A stretch of DNA of 64,000 nucleotides. It comes from Hymenolepis diminuta (taxonomy: Eukaryota > Platyhelminthes > Cestoda > Cyclophyllidea > Hymenolepididae). Location: assembly GCA_900708905.1 (NCBI GenBank), contig CAADRB010000046.1, positions 746,298 through 810,297 of the forward strand. Reading direction: 5' to 3'. Position numbers and translations under genes: made by a program. The first letter of the stretch is position 1; every line of letters begins with the position of its first letter. Shown piece by piece: positions 41,194 through 53,351 of this stretch. The notes under the pieces were generated by a model. It was not told the DNA's origin and did not search any database. It saw only the letters and a list, made by a program, of their open reading frames with translations.

Positions 41194-44100
41194 GTTAAAT
41201 GTGGTGATTGCACTTGGTTTGCGCAACTATAAGGCTCCTTTAAATTAGCGCTTTCTAGGAAAAGAGGAAATAAAGCTTTCGCCATATAGTACATGAAACT
41301 AAGATGGATTGAGTCATGACAAAGTTATTACGACATATGCAATTTTCTCCTGTCTAGATTTCGTAGCCACGTTCAGAGTGATACTCAATTGTCAATGCAC
41401 GGGTGTACTTTAAGCTCAGGGGAAAATGCATTTATTGCACTTGAATAATAAAATTTGTTGAAATTCTCAGTGTCACATAGAGAATAGTACAATGAGTAAG
41501 TAGCTGATGGATTTCTAGAAGACAGGACACTTCCTTTTTTAGTTGAATTCAGAATTTGAAGATTTTGCTGTGCAAATTTCGTACTGAGCTATTTTTTTGC
41601 TACTGCTTATGTAATTGCTACTCATGTTCTGTTCAAATAATGCTATTAATGAAAGCACTAGCGGTTATCGGCATGGGAAAGTGAAATCTTGTTTAGCTTT
41701 ACAACCAATCTAGAGAGGAAACAGAGAATAGTTACCTCTGTCCCAAACCAGTAAGCTTGAGACGTGTGGGGATACAGGGGGATTACAAGCGGGAAAGAAA
41801 GAAGTAAAAAATATTAAATCAAAATGTGGGGGATTTATAACGCAGTTCTGACATTTGCAATAAATCGATGAGTTACATAATGCCTCTTTGAGTGGGTATG
41901 CCACACAATCACTACGGTCATATTCATCACATCATTTGTGTTTATTTCTATAAGTCGATTGATCAATGTTGTGATTTATATTTGCTACATTTCGAAATCC
42001 ATTGGCGGTTCACGTTTTGAATGCACTCCGTCAATTCACTTTATCATTAGTAATGTATAGAAGCTTTATTTCAACTCAGTTAAATAAATTAATAATGATA
42101 ATTAATAAAATAAGGGAAAGCCTCCTAATAACTGGTTTGGTCAGCCACTGTTAATTCTTCATTTTGGAGATGAAATAGTGTTCACATTCTGTACTTAATC
42201 GCTTGACTATCTCGAATCAAATTCTTATTGCTTTGCATGGTTTATCATGTTTAGTCTTTTAGAGACAACTTTTTCAAAATGTACATACTGTACACTCGCC
42301 TTGACAGTAGTTTTAAATATTGCTTTAAAAGAAAGTGTACTTTATTTATCACCAAATGATGACTATCATACTGTCAAAAATAACTTGAGGATATTTTGAT
42401 TACATCTGTAAACTTTTTTCTACTTAATATGCTCGTTTCGTGTTTTTAATAAAGCTCTTTTATCAAATAATTGTTTACCATGGTCATCCTGTTGTTTTAG
42501 CCACTTCCAATTATTTGTGTCACGCTCTGCTCACGTCTTTTGCCCCTAAATTTTCGCTGGGAAAATTCTCTTATTGCTTTGTGCAGATATGCGGCCCATC
42601 TATTGGTTGTTCCTCGGGTATCATCTTTCTCCGAATTGTTTATCTATACGGAAAGCATAAACCGGATTGGAAAAAAAACTAGCCTTTCCCCTTATAAATA
42701 AATATCGAATAGTAAGTGCCTCGGTGGCGCGTTGGTCACCGCGCTCCTCTGCCATATCATAGGTCACGGTTTTGATTCGCATCGGCGCACGTCAAGTGAG
42801 TGGTATGGCCAGTCACACTGGTTAAGTCCGGCTAATATAGGAGGTGTTAGAATTCTTTTCTCTCATTAAGAAGGCTCTATAATGCTACTTTATAACCATC
42901 ATGAACGTTGGAAAACGCTTTCTTAAATGAGTTTGGGAATTATTATCAAACAATAAGATACAAAATGAATTCACAAAACATTCACGTGGTTCGGTATATC
43001 AGAGTTCACTGGTCATTGGGTGTACATCATGTATTTTTTCCACTAATTTTTTGGTTTTCATCCCTTGCATCTGAACAACCAGTAGACAGAATAACTGATC
43101 GAAGCAGAGTTAATAAAATTAAATGGACTGAGTAAAATTTTCAACTTCAAGAAACAATGTTTGATTGCTAACCAAAAGTGACTTAAAACAATACTTATGC
43201 GCTTTCTCAAAGTTTTCTTCATAATTGCAGCATTGGTAGTCATTAGATTTTTTTCTTTTAAATTGAGAAAAGCTCTAGCTCTAAGATTTTTCTTACCAAT
43301 CCATTTTTAACTCGCTTCCATATTGCTCACTTTTACTTCACTCACTTTGATGTGAGCCTATAGATCTAACGACAGTCTTATCTTTTTCCTGTTCTATTTT
43401 TCCCTCTCCTTTATTCAACCATCCATCTTTCCCTCTGTGTGCCGGCTCTTTGAAGGTTTACTGGCGCCTTATCAAAACTCCGATTTCTGGCATCAAGCAT
43501 TTTTATCTCAAACGATTCCGACTTGATGTTTGTTTGTTGGTAGGTGGCTAAAAAACATCTATGAATACTGCGGGTTTCCAGGGATCTAAAAACTGCATGT
43601 TAGTTAAAAACTTTCCATTCTCTTTAAAAGATCTAAATGTCACCTATCTTAGGACTGTTCTGTTAAGGTCTGTAGGCTGCTGGATATCATAAAAATGAAA
43701 TGAAGTGGCAAAACGTTAAACATCGTTACTTATGAGCATTCTAATATTATCTCCTGACCACGAATTTCAACCGTATATCAGTTTCTTATCCTTCCATTCT
43801 GATATTTAACTTTTTTTACCCAAATAGGTATAAAATAACTAGAAGTATCTCTTGCCCTAAGTAATTTGTCTTTGTAAGAAAGACAAGCCTTCCTACCACT
43901 TTTAGCCTCTACTACAATTTTGATCTCAGACATTTTCATGTTCTCTTTTGACCACTGCTATGTACGTACAGACAACATGCAACTTACTAGGAGAATTGAC
44001 AATTTTGCGATTGAGAGTACGTTACATAAATAACGGTTGCAACTTGATTAATGGTATTTATCCTTCTCCTTACCCGATTTTACCGACGATGAAGGAAGTC

Positions 44101-45560
44101 ACTAGGATCTCATGCCAATGTGTGTGAGCAGTCAGAAAGAAGAAGACAGGAATTTTTTGGCTGTGCATTAAAATTTATCCCTTTTGCAGTCTCCCGAATT
44201 TTATATGCAAATGTGCGGCTGTGGTACCGCGTTTAACGTACTCGTCTGCGAAGTCAGAAGTCTCGGATTCGATCCCCATCGGTGCACACCTATTGATCGG
44301 AATGGTTAACTCTGGGTATTAAAGTGGGATGGCAGAATTCAGCAATGGCGTTTCTCATCGGCGAGACCTCATGTCCCTCTATTTAAACGTATTCCTAAAT
44401 AGACTTTGGAGTTACTTCGTTTGAAAATGATAGATGTTTTATTTTTTAGTCTTTCTTACATGATTTCGTTGTCTAATAGTGATAGGATTTTTTATTGGCA
44501 TTCCCGTGCGTTTACATCACTTATTCTCTACATTTGTTACTGATACTATCGCGACAATATTATTGCCCAGATCTTGTGAGAAATAACTTCCCTTGGAGCA
44601 AGCTTTACTTATCTTCCAGTTATGAGACTATAGGCATATCACTCCTCTAGCCAAAAAGAAAGTGTTATGGTATGTTGGTTTACTCAGTGATTAAGTGAAT
44701 TTGTAATACTTTATGTGGGCTTGTAATATAATATTTAAACGTTTTTGCCAATATCAGAGAGTGTCATCTGCTAAATGATCTTATAGGGATCTAAATACGC
44801 AGGGAAGTGAAGTATTTGAAGCTGTCATTAAAAAGCGGTTCTCATGTTTAATTCCGAGAAATGTGGAACCTATTCGTTCACTTCTCCCTAAAAGCATTAA
44901 AATAAAGCGGATGATCAATCTACTCACTTGCTTAATTATGCTTTTACCTTTCTGAGTCGTACGCAAACACAAGTATTGATTTTAGTTAGATTATTTGTAG
45001 CATTTCAGCCCATTTCCGTCTTTCTTGTTCTTCATTCACTTAGCTGAAGAAAATTCTTTTTTGTCAAATTATAAGGTTTATTTTGAATATCACTTTGGAC
45101 AATCACCATCCATTGATGCCTACTCGTATTTTATTTACAAATATTTACACTTTACTTTCATCCAAACTGAGCTTCTCTACAAAAGACGTGACAGTTGTCG
45201 TGGCAATCAGAAACAGTTGTCACATTTAAAATGTCTATTTTAATCTATTAAAATATATCTGATATTTGGTCGACTTTAGCCACATAATTCTTTATAAATT
45301 CTAAACGGACACTATTATTCAAATATGAACACTGATGGTTCTGATTCACATTTTACACTTCTAGCAATTCGAATAAACCGAATGGGACTATTCCGCTAGC
45401 AGTCCAGCAGGCGCTCCTCTGTCAATCAATATTGAAAGAAGAAAATCCTGCTCCTAAGCGGCCAAATGTGAGCATATCGAAGGATTTGACGAGGTTCACC
45501 CCACGATCTGTGATTCAAGCCCAACGACTTCCACCCCCGAAGAAGAGAAAATTACAGTAA
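33800..45560 (+). CDS. RBM48: RNA-binding protein 48 (minor spliceosome factor), complete
   Basis: Five exons: 33800-33898, 33932-34122, 34199-34344, 35145-35475, 45365-45560 (TAA). All introns are GT-AG and all phases agree, giving 320 residues; human RBM48 is 367. Exon 1 has the conserved lead-in CLTRPPYRDGKCKKAVKVFT, completed in exon 2. Exons 2-3 make the atypical RRM: YVLIFGVPSIDLLKLL, DTYLVKFDTVNSAR, SFYGGTLHIVYAPEYESV. Exon 4 is low-complexity, and exon 5 ends with the family's C-terminal RFTPRS block and a basic KKRKLQ. Exon 4 can also read into a stop at 35477, but CACTG|GTAAAT is a good donor and exon 5 restores the family C-terminus. In human and maize RBM48, with ARMC7, supports U12-type intron splicing. 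Introns grow along the gene: 33, 76, 800 and 9889 nt. Confidence 0.93.
33899..33931 (+). other. 33-nt intron of RBM48
   Basis: Runs from GTAATT to CATTTAG between two exons that encode continuous conserved RBM48 sequence. Retaining it would add 11 codons without a shift, but the homology requires its removal. Such tiny 5' introns are known in flatworm genes. Confidence 0.85.
37784..38070 (+). CDS. Exon-like open frame inside the RBM48 intron (unidentified)
   Basis: An open frame of about 95 codons follows a pyrimidine tract ending in CCAG at 37783 and ends at a strong donor, CCA|GTAAGA, at 38071. It contains NIGYQLYLNKLNKLN and a hydrophobic, cysteine-bearing stretch around KYLVVYYPNVIIGF. 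An in-frame ATG is at 37825. It would enter in phase 1, so it cannot join RBM48 exon 4, which ends in phase 2; a nested gene or a chance frame remains. No family is recognised. Confidence 0.22.
41091..41140. other. Assembly gap (50 N)
   Basis: A run of N inside RBM48 intron 4. The round size suggests a placeholder rather than a measured length. Confidence 0.98.
41141..41192 (+). repeat. 52-base homopolymer G run abutting the gap
   Basis: Uninterrupted G directly after the N run. In a window this AT-rich it is most likely an artefact of low-signal sequencing at a contig end. It creates false proline-rich ORFs on the minus strand (40996-41226, 41061-41294). Confidence 0.95.
42716..42850 (+). 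repeat. tRNA-derived SINE copy with clear A and B boxes
   Basis: Begins with a tRNA-like head: GTGCC at the start, an A-box region TCGGTGGCGCGTTGGTCACC, then GGTTTTGATTCGCATCGG in the B-box position and GCGCAC closing a partial acceptor stem. The tail GGTATGGCCAGTCACACTGG, then TTAAGTCCGG, matches the other copies. It is too divergent to be a working tRNA gene. Confidence 0.75.
44213..44345 (+). repeat. tRNA-derived SINE copy
   Basis: Head with A-box-like TGTGGTACCGCGTTTAACG and a good B box GGATTCGATCC, followed by CATCGGTGCACACC and the tail GGAATGGTTAACTCTGGG. Same orientation as the copy at 42716 and about 1.5 kb from it. Confidence 0.75.
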
Positions 45561-46980
45561 TATATGCTTCCACTTATTTTGATGTACATATTTTTATGCT
45601 TTCGTGAAAATAAAGGGCACTATATCTTGTTTGCATTATTCAGCTATCTCATTACTACCTTAGCTTTAGCTTTGTTAATAAAACTCCTTACTCCCCATTT
45701 TTAAAACAGTCGACGTTGTAAGATGAGGACGGCTAGAAATTTTACTTCCGACCACTATTAATGTACTACTAGCTATTTCCTTCTGTAGCTATCGGTCCTC
45801 ACCAAAAAGCAAGATGGAGAAAAGAGCAAGACGGTGGTGATAGTTTTATTTGGAAAGGATAAAAAATCGTAAAGGAGAGGTTGCAGATGTCAGTATGTTG
45901 GAATTAGTGTGTGTCTGCTTTCATAGTTGGGTCTGAAGAAAAAGGTGAAAATTTAAGTCCAAACGGATGCTCTGTAGAGAAATAGCTGAGGATGTTGAGA
46001 ACTCGGAGTGTCCAATGTGGGTCTTCGACAGGTGATCACAGCAAGTGTTTCAATAGGATGTTTTTTACGTTAAGATAGTAAGTTGGAGAATATCATAACA
46101 GGTCGTTTTGCATTTTCAGCCATTAAAGGAAAAAAATCGGATTGGCAAGACCGACCATCTGAATTAGAAGTGCCAATCATAAAGCTCTGAGCGTGAACAT
46201 TTGCTGCAATTCAGGGGAAAAATCGTGAAATTTGAATTTTTGAACTACTTATTTAGAAAATATTGAACAAATCGAATCCAAAGAAATTAAATTAATTAAG
46301 ACTCTTCGATGCCTTGACGTTGCTCTAAACGTCTTTTGATCTTTCCTTTATCATTTGCTTAACTTTCCGTTAATTGATTTCCGTTGCTTCCCAGAATTAA
46401 AAGATTTTATACTACCGTGAGTAATAATGATAACATTTGTAACTAAAATTTAACTTCACTGAGCAAGACCAACAATGAAACATAAAAAAGCATCGCATCT
46501 CATTCAATTATTGTTTGCACTGAATCAAAATAATGGTCACATATTACTATCTGTGTGACGTATTCCGGAAGTTCTTCCATTTAGAAATATAACTGAAAAT
46601 ATATCTCGTGTTTTAATATATGCTAGCTCTTAGAGTGTGCGTTGTTCCAAGGTTGAAGTAATAAATCAATTTCAGCGCACTTGCCAGAACCGAGGCATTT
46701 CTTTCTGGTACATTGCAAACACGTTGTATATGCGTTCGTCATATCAAAATGATGAATTACGATAATCCCCAATTGAAATCCCTGTGGTTATATCCACTAA
46801 ACGATTTCTTTCTCGCTATAACGTGCGAAACATACTTGCTTTTGGATTTTATGGTAAAATTCTAACGTAAAAAATCTACAAATTATTCAATTCTTTGCCT
46901 AATTTATATATTAAACTGCTCCTTAATAATTTATCGAAGTTTGTGCATTTTACAGTGCTCGGTTGCCCCTATAATAAGTT
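45561..46980. other. RBM48 3' flank and intergenic DNA
   Basis: Holds the probable RBM48 polyadenylation signals. No coding exon is seen in the remainder. Confidence 0.5.
45609..45614 (+). terminator. Polyadenylation signal of RBM48
   Basis: AATAAA lies 49 nt after the stop codon, a normal position for a short 3' UTR. A second AATAAA occurs at about 45677. Confidence 0.6.
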
Positions 46981-47149
46981 ACAATTACTTAGGCTCCAGG
47001 AAGGAGGAGAAGATGAAGAGGAAAGAAGACTTGTGGCTCAAACAGAGGTTCCCTTATCAAAAGATAAGTTCTCATATGGAATTGGATATGTAGTAAATAT
47101 CGCCTATCTGGTCAGCCAAATATTACAACTATGAGTTCTTCAATAAGCG

Positions 47150-47245
47150 GTTTTACATATCCAAGTGTGAACATAGTATCAGTAATCGATAGTTCAGTGC
47201 TTGAGGGATCGAATCTTGTGGGTTGCACTAGCTCGATCATGCCAA
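47150..47245 (+). repeat. Degenerate SINE fragment
   Basis: GGATCGAATC, then GGTTGCACTAGC and GATCATGCC, keep the order and spacing of the B box and the GGTGCACACC block in the copy at 44213. This is an eroded copy. Confidence 0.35.
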
Positions 47246-48394
47246 AAATATTCGATCAAGTTTTCAAACAGCGCATTATTTTATTCTAATGATATACATA
47301 ACTATAATTGAACTTCGATATAGTTACTCAGATGAAACAGAAATGTCAGAAAGACTCTCAAACCTAACAATTGCTTCAAAAGTTTTGAACATTTCAAACA
47401 TGAAATCTCACCTAAATCTTGAAATTTGAAACATTAGGATTTGTTTGCGTAAACTACACTCATAAGAAATATAAACAAACTAAATTAAAACAAATGTAAT
47501 AAAGAGAAATCAAGCAAGAATCTTGATGGACTGACCTTTTCTCCACTTCTCGATTTTCTCATATCTTTCCCTCCTGTTGGCCTGTTTCACTGTTTTTTTT
47601 CATTTCACTTTATTTTCCATGATTTAAAACTGCAATACGTTGTTTTGCTATGAGTAATGATAATCGAATTTAACTGTTTTAAATTGCAATGTTTTATTTT
47701 TTTCTGGAATGGTTATGTTCCAGACCTTCTTGTTTTCCTAATGGAAATAAATAGAATCATATCCATAGAGGAAAGTTATTTTATGACCTTATGCAAACAT
47801 AATTGTGGCAGCCATAAAGGTGTCGACTCGGTAAGTCTGAGAAAAAGTGCGCATTCGCCAGCAATCCAATGTTGCATGGTTAATTAGGTGATTTTATTCT
47901 TTTTGCTTCTATTTTTAACTTTCAGATAAATCAAATGAAATCTAAACTACTCAATATCCTGGTTAACACCGTTTTTGTGACTTAACTCCCATCGTCCAAG
48001 CGTGTACCTCTTGCTTCTCTGATTTATTTTCTGAGATGTGTTCGAAGACAGATGACCATTTATCTCTCTTCTCATGTTTTCATTCTCAAAAGTGATTATC
48101 CACTATGTCTAATATGAAAAGTTTCAAGACTGAAATGGTATTGATTTTATTTTAATGTGTAATGTGAATTACATCTATCCCAAACGATGAAAACAGAGGA
48201 ACGGAAAGGTCGTAACAAAATCGGTTCAGAGGACTATCAAAGTAATTGAGAGTATTTTGGTGGTTTACAAGCCATGTTACCCGATTCATATATGTTGCAG
48301 ATTCATATGCATTATTTCCTAAAATGTGAAAGCCACAAAGTACGTTGAAAGTAGGTCTGTATTGTTGCATTTGTCTGCACGCAGTCTAACATGA

Positions 48395-48650
48395 GCGTAA
48401 AGCTTAGACCAATGAGGAAGTCGAAACTGGGAAGTCAGTGTGACCATTGGTTAGATCGAAACATACTCAACATCATGCCGTGTGCTCGAGGTGGGGGATT
48501 GTGGTCACGCTTTCAGGATGACCGATTCGTCCCACCCCTTGTACCATCTTGGTTCTTACTTGCGCCTTTTATACGCCTTATAGCTTTGATACTCTTTTAT
48601 GTTACTTTCTTTATTTATTTGATGTACTTTAATAAATACTTATTTAAAAC
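48395..48650 (+). repeat. Solo-LTR-like dispersed repeat, copy 3
   Basis: Core GTCAGTGTGACCATTGGTTA at about 48433, upstream GACCAATGAGG, downstream CCTTTTATACGCCTTATAG, ending in TTTAATAAATACTTATTT. The 166-codon ORF at 48391-48891 starts in this repeat, so I do not call it a gene. Confidence 0.6.
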
Positions 48651-48899
48651 ACGTTTCCCACAAATTTTCGAAAATAAGATGCCTATTAGTCTCTGTCACA
48701 TCGCCGACAGTCATGAGTACTTGATTTGTCTTGAGACAGAAAATAACCATCCAACAGGTTGTGTCCGAGTCGGCATATCAACCTTGTCACTGAAACAAAT
48801 TATGTTGGTGAATTCTGAATGTGATATTTTGACAGTTTGGAAGAACGAACAGAACCGTCATCAATCGATTTTTATGATTCAAAATAGATGAGACCCTGA

Positions 48900-51800
48900 G
48901 AATGTAAAAAGAGACAAAATGAGCAACTGGATACAAAAATTCTGACTTTGAAAATTAATACTCAGGTGTACTGGATCTATAAAGATCTGATTGTTTAAGC
49001 CGCTATGGTTTACTAATAATTCATTGAAGTGCTCCTTTTGGTTTATGACATTTGTAGTTTTCTCCTTAATGAGATTTTAAGTGATTATCATGAACGCAAT
49101 TGACCGCTTTTAGAATACAGAATAGAAATATCTACAATTATTTACCGAAAATATCATATGCAAAAGAGCATTTTTACTATATTCTAATCCACAACAAGTC
49201 AAAGATACCTACAAATGTGCATTGTGGGAAAGCTTCTGAACTGGGAAAACAGAGTAATTGAACAAGGAGTAAAGTGAAGGGGATCGAAAATATATTGAGA
49301 ATAAAGCCAGAGCATTATAAAGGACTTATCTCAATTGATTTTTAGATTCTGATTGTGTAAAATGTACCCAATGGCAGCGTTAGGGAGCCCAATCTAATAT
49401 TTTTGGTGCATTCGATCGAGTATACTCATCCCTCATGCAATAAACTATCGAATATTGGATTCCTACGTTCGACCTTGGATATTTAGGATCGCTCCCAATA
49501 TTTGTCAATCAGTCAGCCAAAAAATCCCATATAAATATATTTATTTGATTAATAGTGAACCATCGTTTTAACTACGAGTCTTCTTCATTGTTAGCCTTAC
49601 TACTTCAAATCATCTAATTCTTTTGAAGGCTGAAAAACAGGTCGAAAAGTCCGGTAGAGCAGGTAGATGGAAATAGTAAATTGGCCCAACAGATTTCGGA
49701 AGTGAGAGCTTCCAAAATCATTTTTTCTAATGTATGAATGATCACTCGCCAATTTGTCCTTTGCTTATCGACTTTAGCAAACGGATTAATCAGTACTTTA
49801 TCGATTACAGTATTGCGCTTTCGATATGATGGTCAAGGTGCAAGTTTCCAAAGTCAGATACTCATCCACACTACATCCATGGTCAATCGTTACTGCTAAA
49901 TCTGGTTAAAGTTGGACTTACGTAATGTGGGTTTCTCATCCCATTTCAGTTTCAAGGTTGCTATTTCTCTACCGAAGATGTTAGCACTTTCTCACAACGG
50001 CCTTAGGAATTACCGATTCCTATATTTCAGCGACCCTAAATTCGTGCCGTCAATTTTGACACTGTCGTATTCGATGACTCACCTGACAGCAGCAACACTG
50101 GCCCCTGAAATTCAAGCAGGAAAGTGTGGCTCCCACCTCCATCAAAGTGCCTTTTCACACTGTTTCCCTATTGTAGAGGCGTTCGTGTGTGACCATCCGT
50201 ACCGCTGCCTGTATAATGGTAAATGTACTTTTTACCATCGTTCGCAAGCGCCAGATAGTCCATTCACTGTGTTGCCATGGCATATTCCCACTTAGAGGTA
50301 GCCTGATTGTCAAATAACAATAATAATATGTTGCGCCTGATTAAATGTGGATATTTTAATTGGGTTACAGTAAACCGGAATATTTTTTAAGAATATGGAA
50401 TAAAACATTTACGTTGAATGAATAAATGAAGGCTTAAATCTTGAGTATGTTTGTCTGTTTCATCATATCAAAATTCAGTACACGAACTGGTGTACATTAA
50501 GTTTACAATCGACTGGTAACTGAAGTAACATTAGAAAAATGTTCTGATATTCATTTACTCCTGTTTTCAATTTAGTCTATTAACGTCAGCTCTATTCTTA
50601 TCTTTCACCTAGAAGTTCGTTAGAAGCCAAGTTAGTCAAGATTAGATTGATAAATACTCGAAGAGCCAGCAAATCGGAAAAGAGATTAGATTAAAATTAT
50701 AAGCCTGATTTCATTAGGATTCTCAAATTTATAAATCAAGTGATTTTAGTCGTTTGATCCTGCAAGCTTAAATTTTATTACCTAGGCAAATTGCTGAACC
50801 TCTGTTTAACATCTGATACCTCTGTTCTTGATAATGACCCGATCAATTTACAATCTATCCGGTATTATCGTTATTACCCATAGCAATGCAAAAACTTGTA
50901 CAAGTTTTAATAATGGAATAGCATCTAAACATGCGTAATAGAAAAAAATGGTCCGATAAGGGATGGCATGGAGGAGGGGTTAAATAGGAGCGTAACATGA
51001 AGTACGGGTATCAAGATTCTAATTCTGGAAGCATTGAGCTGTCCATCTTCTCAGTGGGGAAATAATTCACTCTGTAAAATCCCAAAGTACTAAAGCTCAA
51101 TTATCATGATTTGATCCATGGGTTTCTTGGTGAGTCCATGTTCGCGATATTCAGGGTATGCCGACCGGTTTGATTTAATCAAATGGTTAGTCATATCATT
51201 TTAATTCATTTGTATCTTTTTACAGTTATGAATAGGTAGCTATTTATGGCTATTTAAAATTTATCAGACATTATTTATTCGATTCAGATTACCTTCAACA
51301 ATGCTCTGCATATCCTTTAGAATAGTCCCATGCACAAAATATCTTATGAAGAATAGTTCCTGGAATTCTCCAAGTTTTTGAACAGAAGATGAGACACAAG
51401 AATGACGAATACAGTAGACAGCTGATGTAGATACAAGTCACTCTGCAATCTACTACTGATACGTCGATTAAAATCCACCTTCTGTTACCGGACGAAAGAA
51501 ACACATGACAAAGCGGCCTTAGTCATCACTACACATGAAATTCTAACCTTAGAAGCCCCACCATCTACCGGAAAAACGGAACCTATTTAAACGGCTTGGC
51601 TACAAAATTATGAGATCCAAATACTAGATAAAAGCATATAGTTATTGAGATGCATACCTCCGGTATAATGCTAATTAAGTCGTCACTCGAAGCTTATTAA
51701 TTATTTCAAGAGAAACTGAGTAAGTGATTTGGGCGCATATGGATGACTTATGGTACATAATCTAATAGGATTCGAAGTGAAATGATTAATAATGACCTGT

Positions 51801-52600
51801 TTTGATTCGGGCACCCTTAAAGGGAGTATATAATTGAGAGCCAGGGAGAACAAATCTTGCGAAATTCCACATAAGTGGTAAGTAAGATTAAGCGGTCTGG
51901 GACAAAATTTTACAGGAGTATACGGGATGGCGCGTATTAGAAATAACTAATCATTACCTTATTATAGGAAGAGAGAATATGAAACATTAAAGGGGAGCTC
52001 ATATAGGAGTAGGTCAAATAGGATAGAATATCAAGATATCATCTTAGGGCACGCAGTTTACCAAAACTTCCTTTTTAATTAGGAAAACCAGGGAAATTTT
52101 AATGCATTTGGAACTGTATGCAAAGCTCAAAAAGAGAATACCTCGTATCTACACCACATCGGGTTATATTCTATTAATCAAACTTGGTGACAGGAGAAAG
52201 TCAATCCTACTCACGTCACAGTGTGTGAAATTGAGTTCATGTGGTCCAACACTTAGAGCCACAGAGTTAAGTCTTACTAATTCAGCTTAAACATTGTAAA
52301 GAAATATCAGCAAGTAGATTATAAATTTAAGGATACTGAAAATATGTCGGCATCGCATTATTGGGTTGGCCTTTGCTATAAAATTGCCGTAATATTAAAC
52401 AACATTGAAAAATACTAAATATTGGTTTTTTACGAAGAATGGGATGATTTGAACATGCACTCTAATAAATTTGTGGCGGTTCCCAATTATTAGTGGTGCG
52501 ATATTCAGTTTGATAACTTCAGCTTATAATGGCCTATTCTCTTTTAATGTATAATGACCTATGAATTCCTTCAAATGAAACCATATTTTTTTCACTATGG
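48900..52600. other. Intergenic stretch, no supported gene
   Basis: Mostly AT-rich. The segment 49620-50295 has a higher G+C content and carries an uninterrupted 127-codon frame (49912-50295, plus). That frame is not recognised and lacks good signals, so it may be a decayed repeat. I see nothing else supportable. Confidence 0.4.
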
Positions 52601-52655
52601 ATTGTGAGAGCCATACCTTTTCAATTACTATTACTTTAAGCACTGTTTGCTTCAG

Positions 52656-52761
52656 TTCAAGCAATCAGTTGATGATGGAGATGATGAGAATGAGGAATCT
52701 GGCCTCAGCGCCCCCTATTTGTATAAAGAGAAGCTTTTGCAAACGCCCGGTTATTCACTTT
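52656..52761 (+). CDS. Exon-like acidic open frame (unidentified)
   Basis: A clear acceptor (TTTGCTTCAG) opens a frame encoding FKQSVDDGDDENEESG, then APYLYKEKLLQTPGYS, up to a donor GTAAAG at 52762. The frame stays open to 53006, so a terminal exon is also possible. Codon use and the acidic stretch look coding, but no family is recognised and no partner exon was found with confidence. A purine-rich exon-like piece at about 46992-47050 could belong to the same plus-strand gene. Confidence 0.3.
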
Positions 52762-53351
52762 GTAAAGTATGGCTTTTCTATCCTGTAATCCCACTTAGAG
52801 ATCTAGTTCCGCTATTACAATATATTCGCCCACCAGATATCATTGGGCAACAGTTCACTCAGACTCAGAAAGATAAGAAGATAAGGTCGATGTGCATTAT
52901 TAACTTCTTAACAAACTACTTACAGCGGAATATAAGTTCCAATAAACAGGGGGATTTATCTAAACTGACTGTTTGGTACTCGAGCCAGCATGTATTTGCA
53001 TATTAATTTGATAGAGACCTCCGTTTATTGCTCATTTTTTAAAGGATCATAGACTCTCCGGCTTTACGCTAACTGCTCCTTATCAAAAAGCTGTATATAG
53101 TACGAGAATTGGGAGGAATATCAATGAATGGGTGGGAACATAACACCACAGAAAAGTCCACAGGCCAAGTGGTGACAGTAGTTAATATCCTGGCCTTAAT
53201 CACCATCTGGGCCCGTCATGGTCTCAACAACTTCTATGATTCAGTCGCAGATTGGGAGAACTACATACCTACATCTTAGTTAAAATTTCTCTAAATGGCC
53301 TGAGTAGAACAGATGCTTAAGAGAAAAGATACAGAATGTAATGTGATACAG

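Larger units (their letters stand above)
35476..45364 (+). other. 9.9-kb last intron of RBM48
   Basis: AT-rich intron with two SINE copies (42716 and 44213), the assembly gap with G run (41091-41192), and a pyrimidine-rich belt at about 39430-40560. Three ORFs of 90-126 codons lie inside: 36568-36846 minus, 37784-38127 plus and 40251-40523 minus. None is recognised. Only the one at 37784 has both an acceptor and a strong donor. Confidence 0.8.

Noticed and set aside
40996..41294. Proline-rich minus-strand ORFs
   Set aside because: They are translations of the G run and the N gap.
42716..42790. Functional tRNA gene
   Set aside because: The acceptor stem pairs only partly, the anticodon arm is not convincing, and the sequence continues into a repeated tail found at other loci.
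48391..48891. 166-codon ORF, the longest on the right side
   Set aside because: Its first half is the solo-LTR-like repeat copy 3, and the frame is not kept in the other copies.
49912..50295. 127-codon plus-strand ORF with an EGF-like look (CDHPYRCLYNGKC)
   Set aside because: Only part of an EGF pattern is present, a second frame in the same place is also protein-like, and no signal peptide or neighbouring EGF repeats exist. Possibly a decayed repeat.
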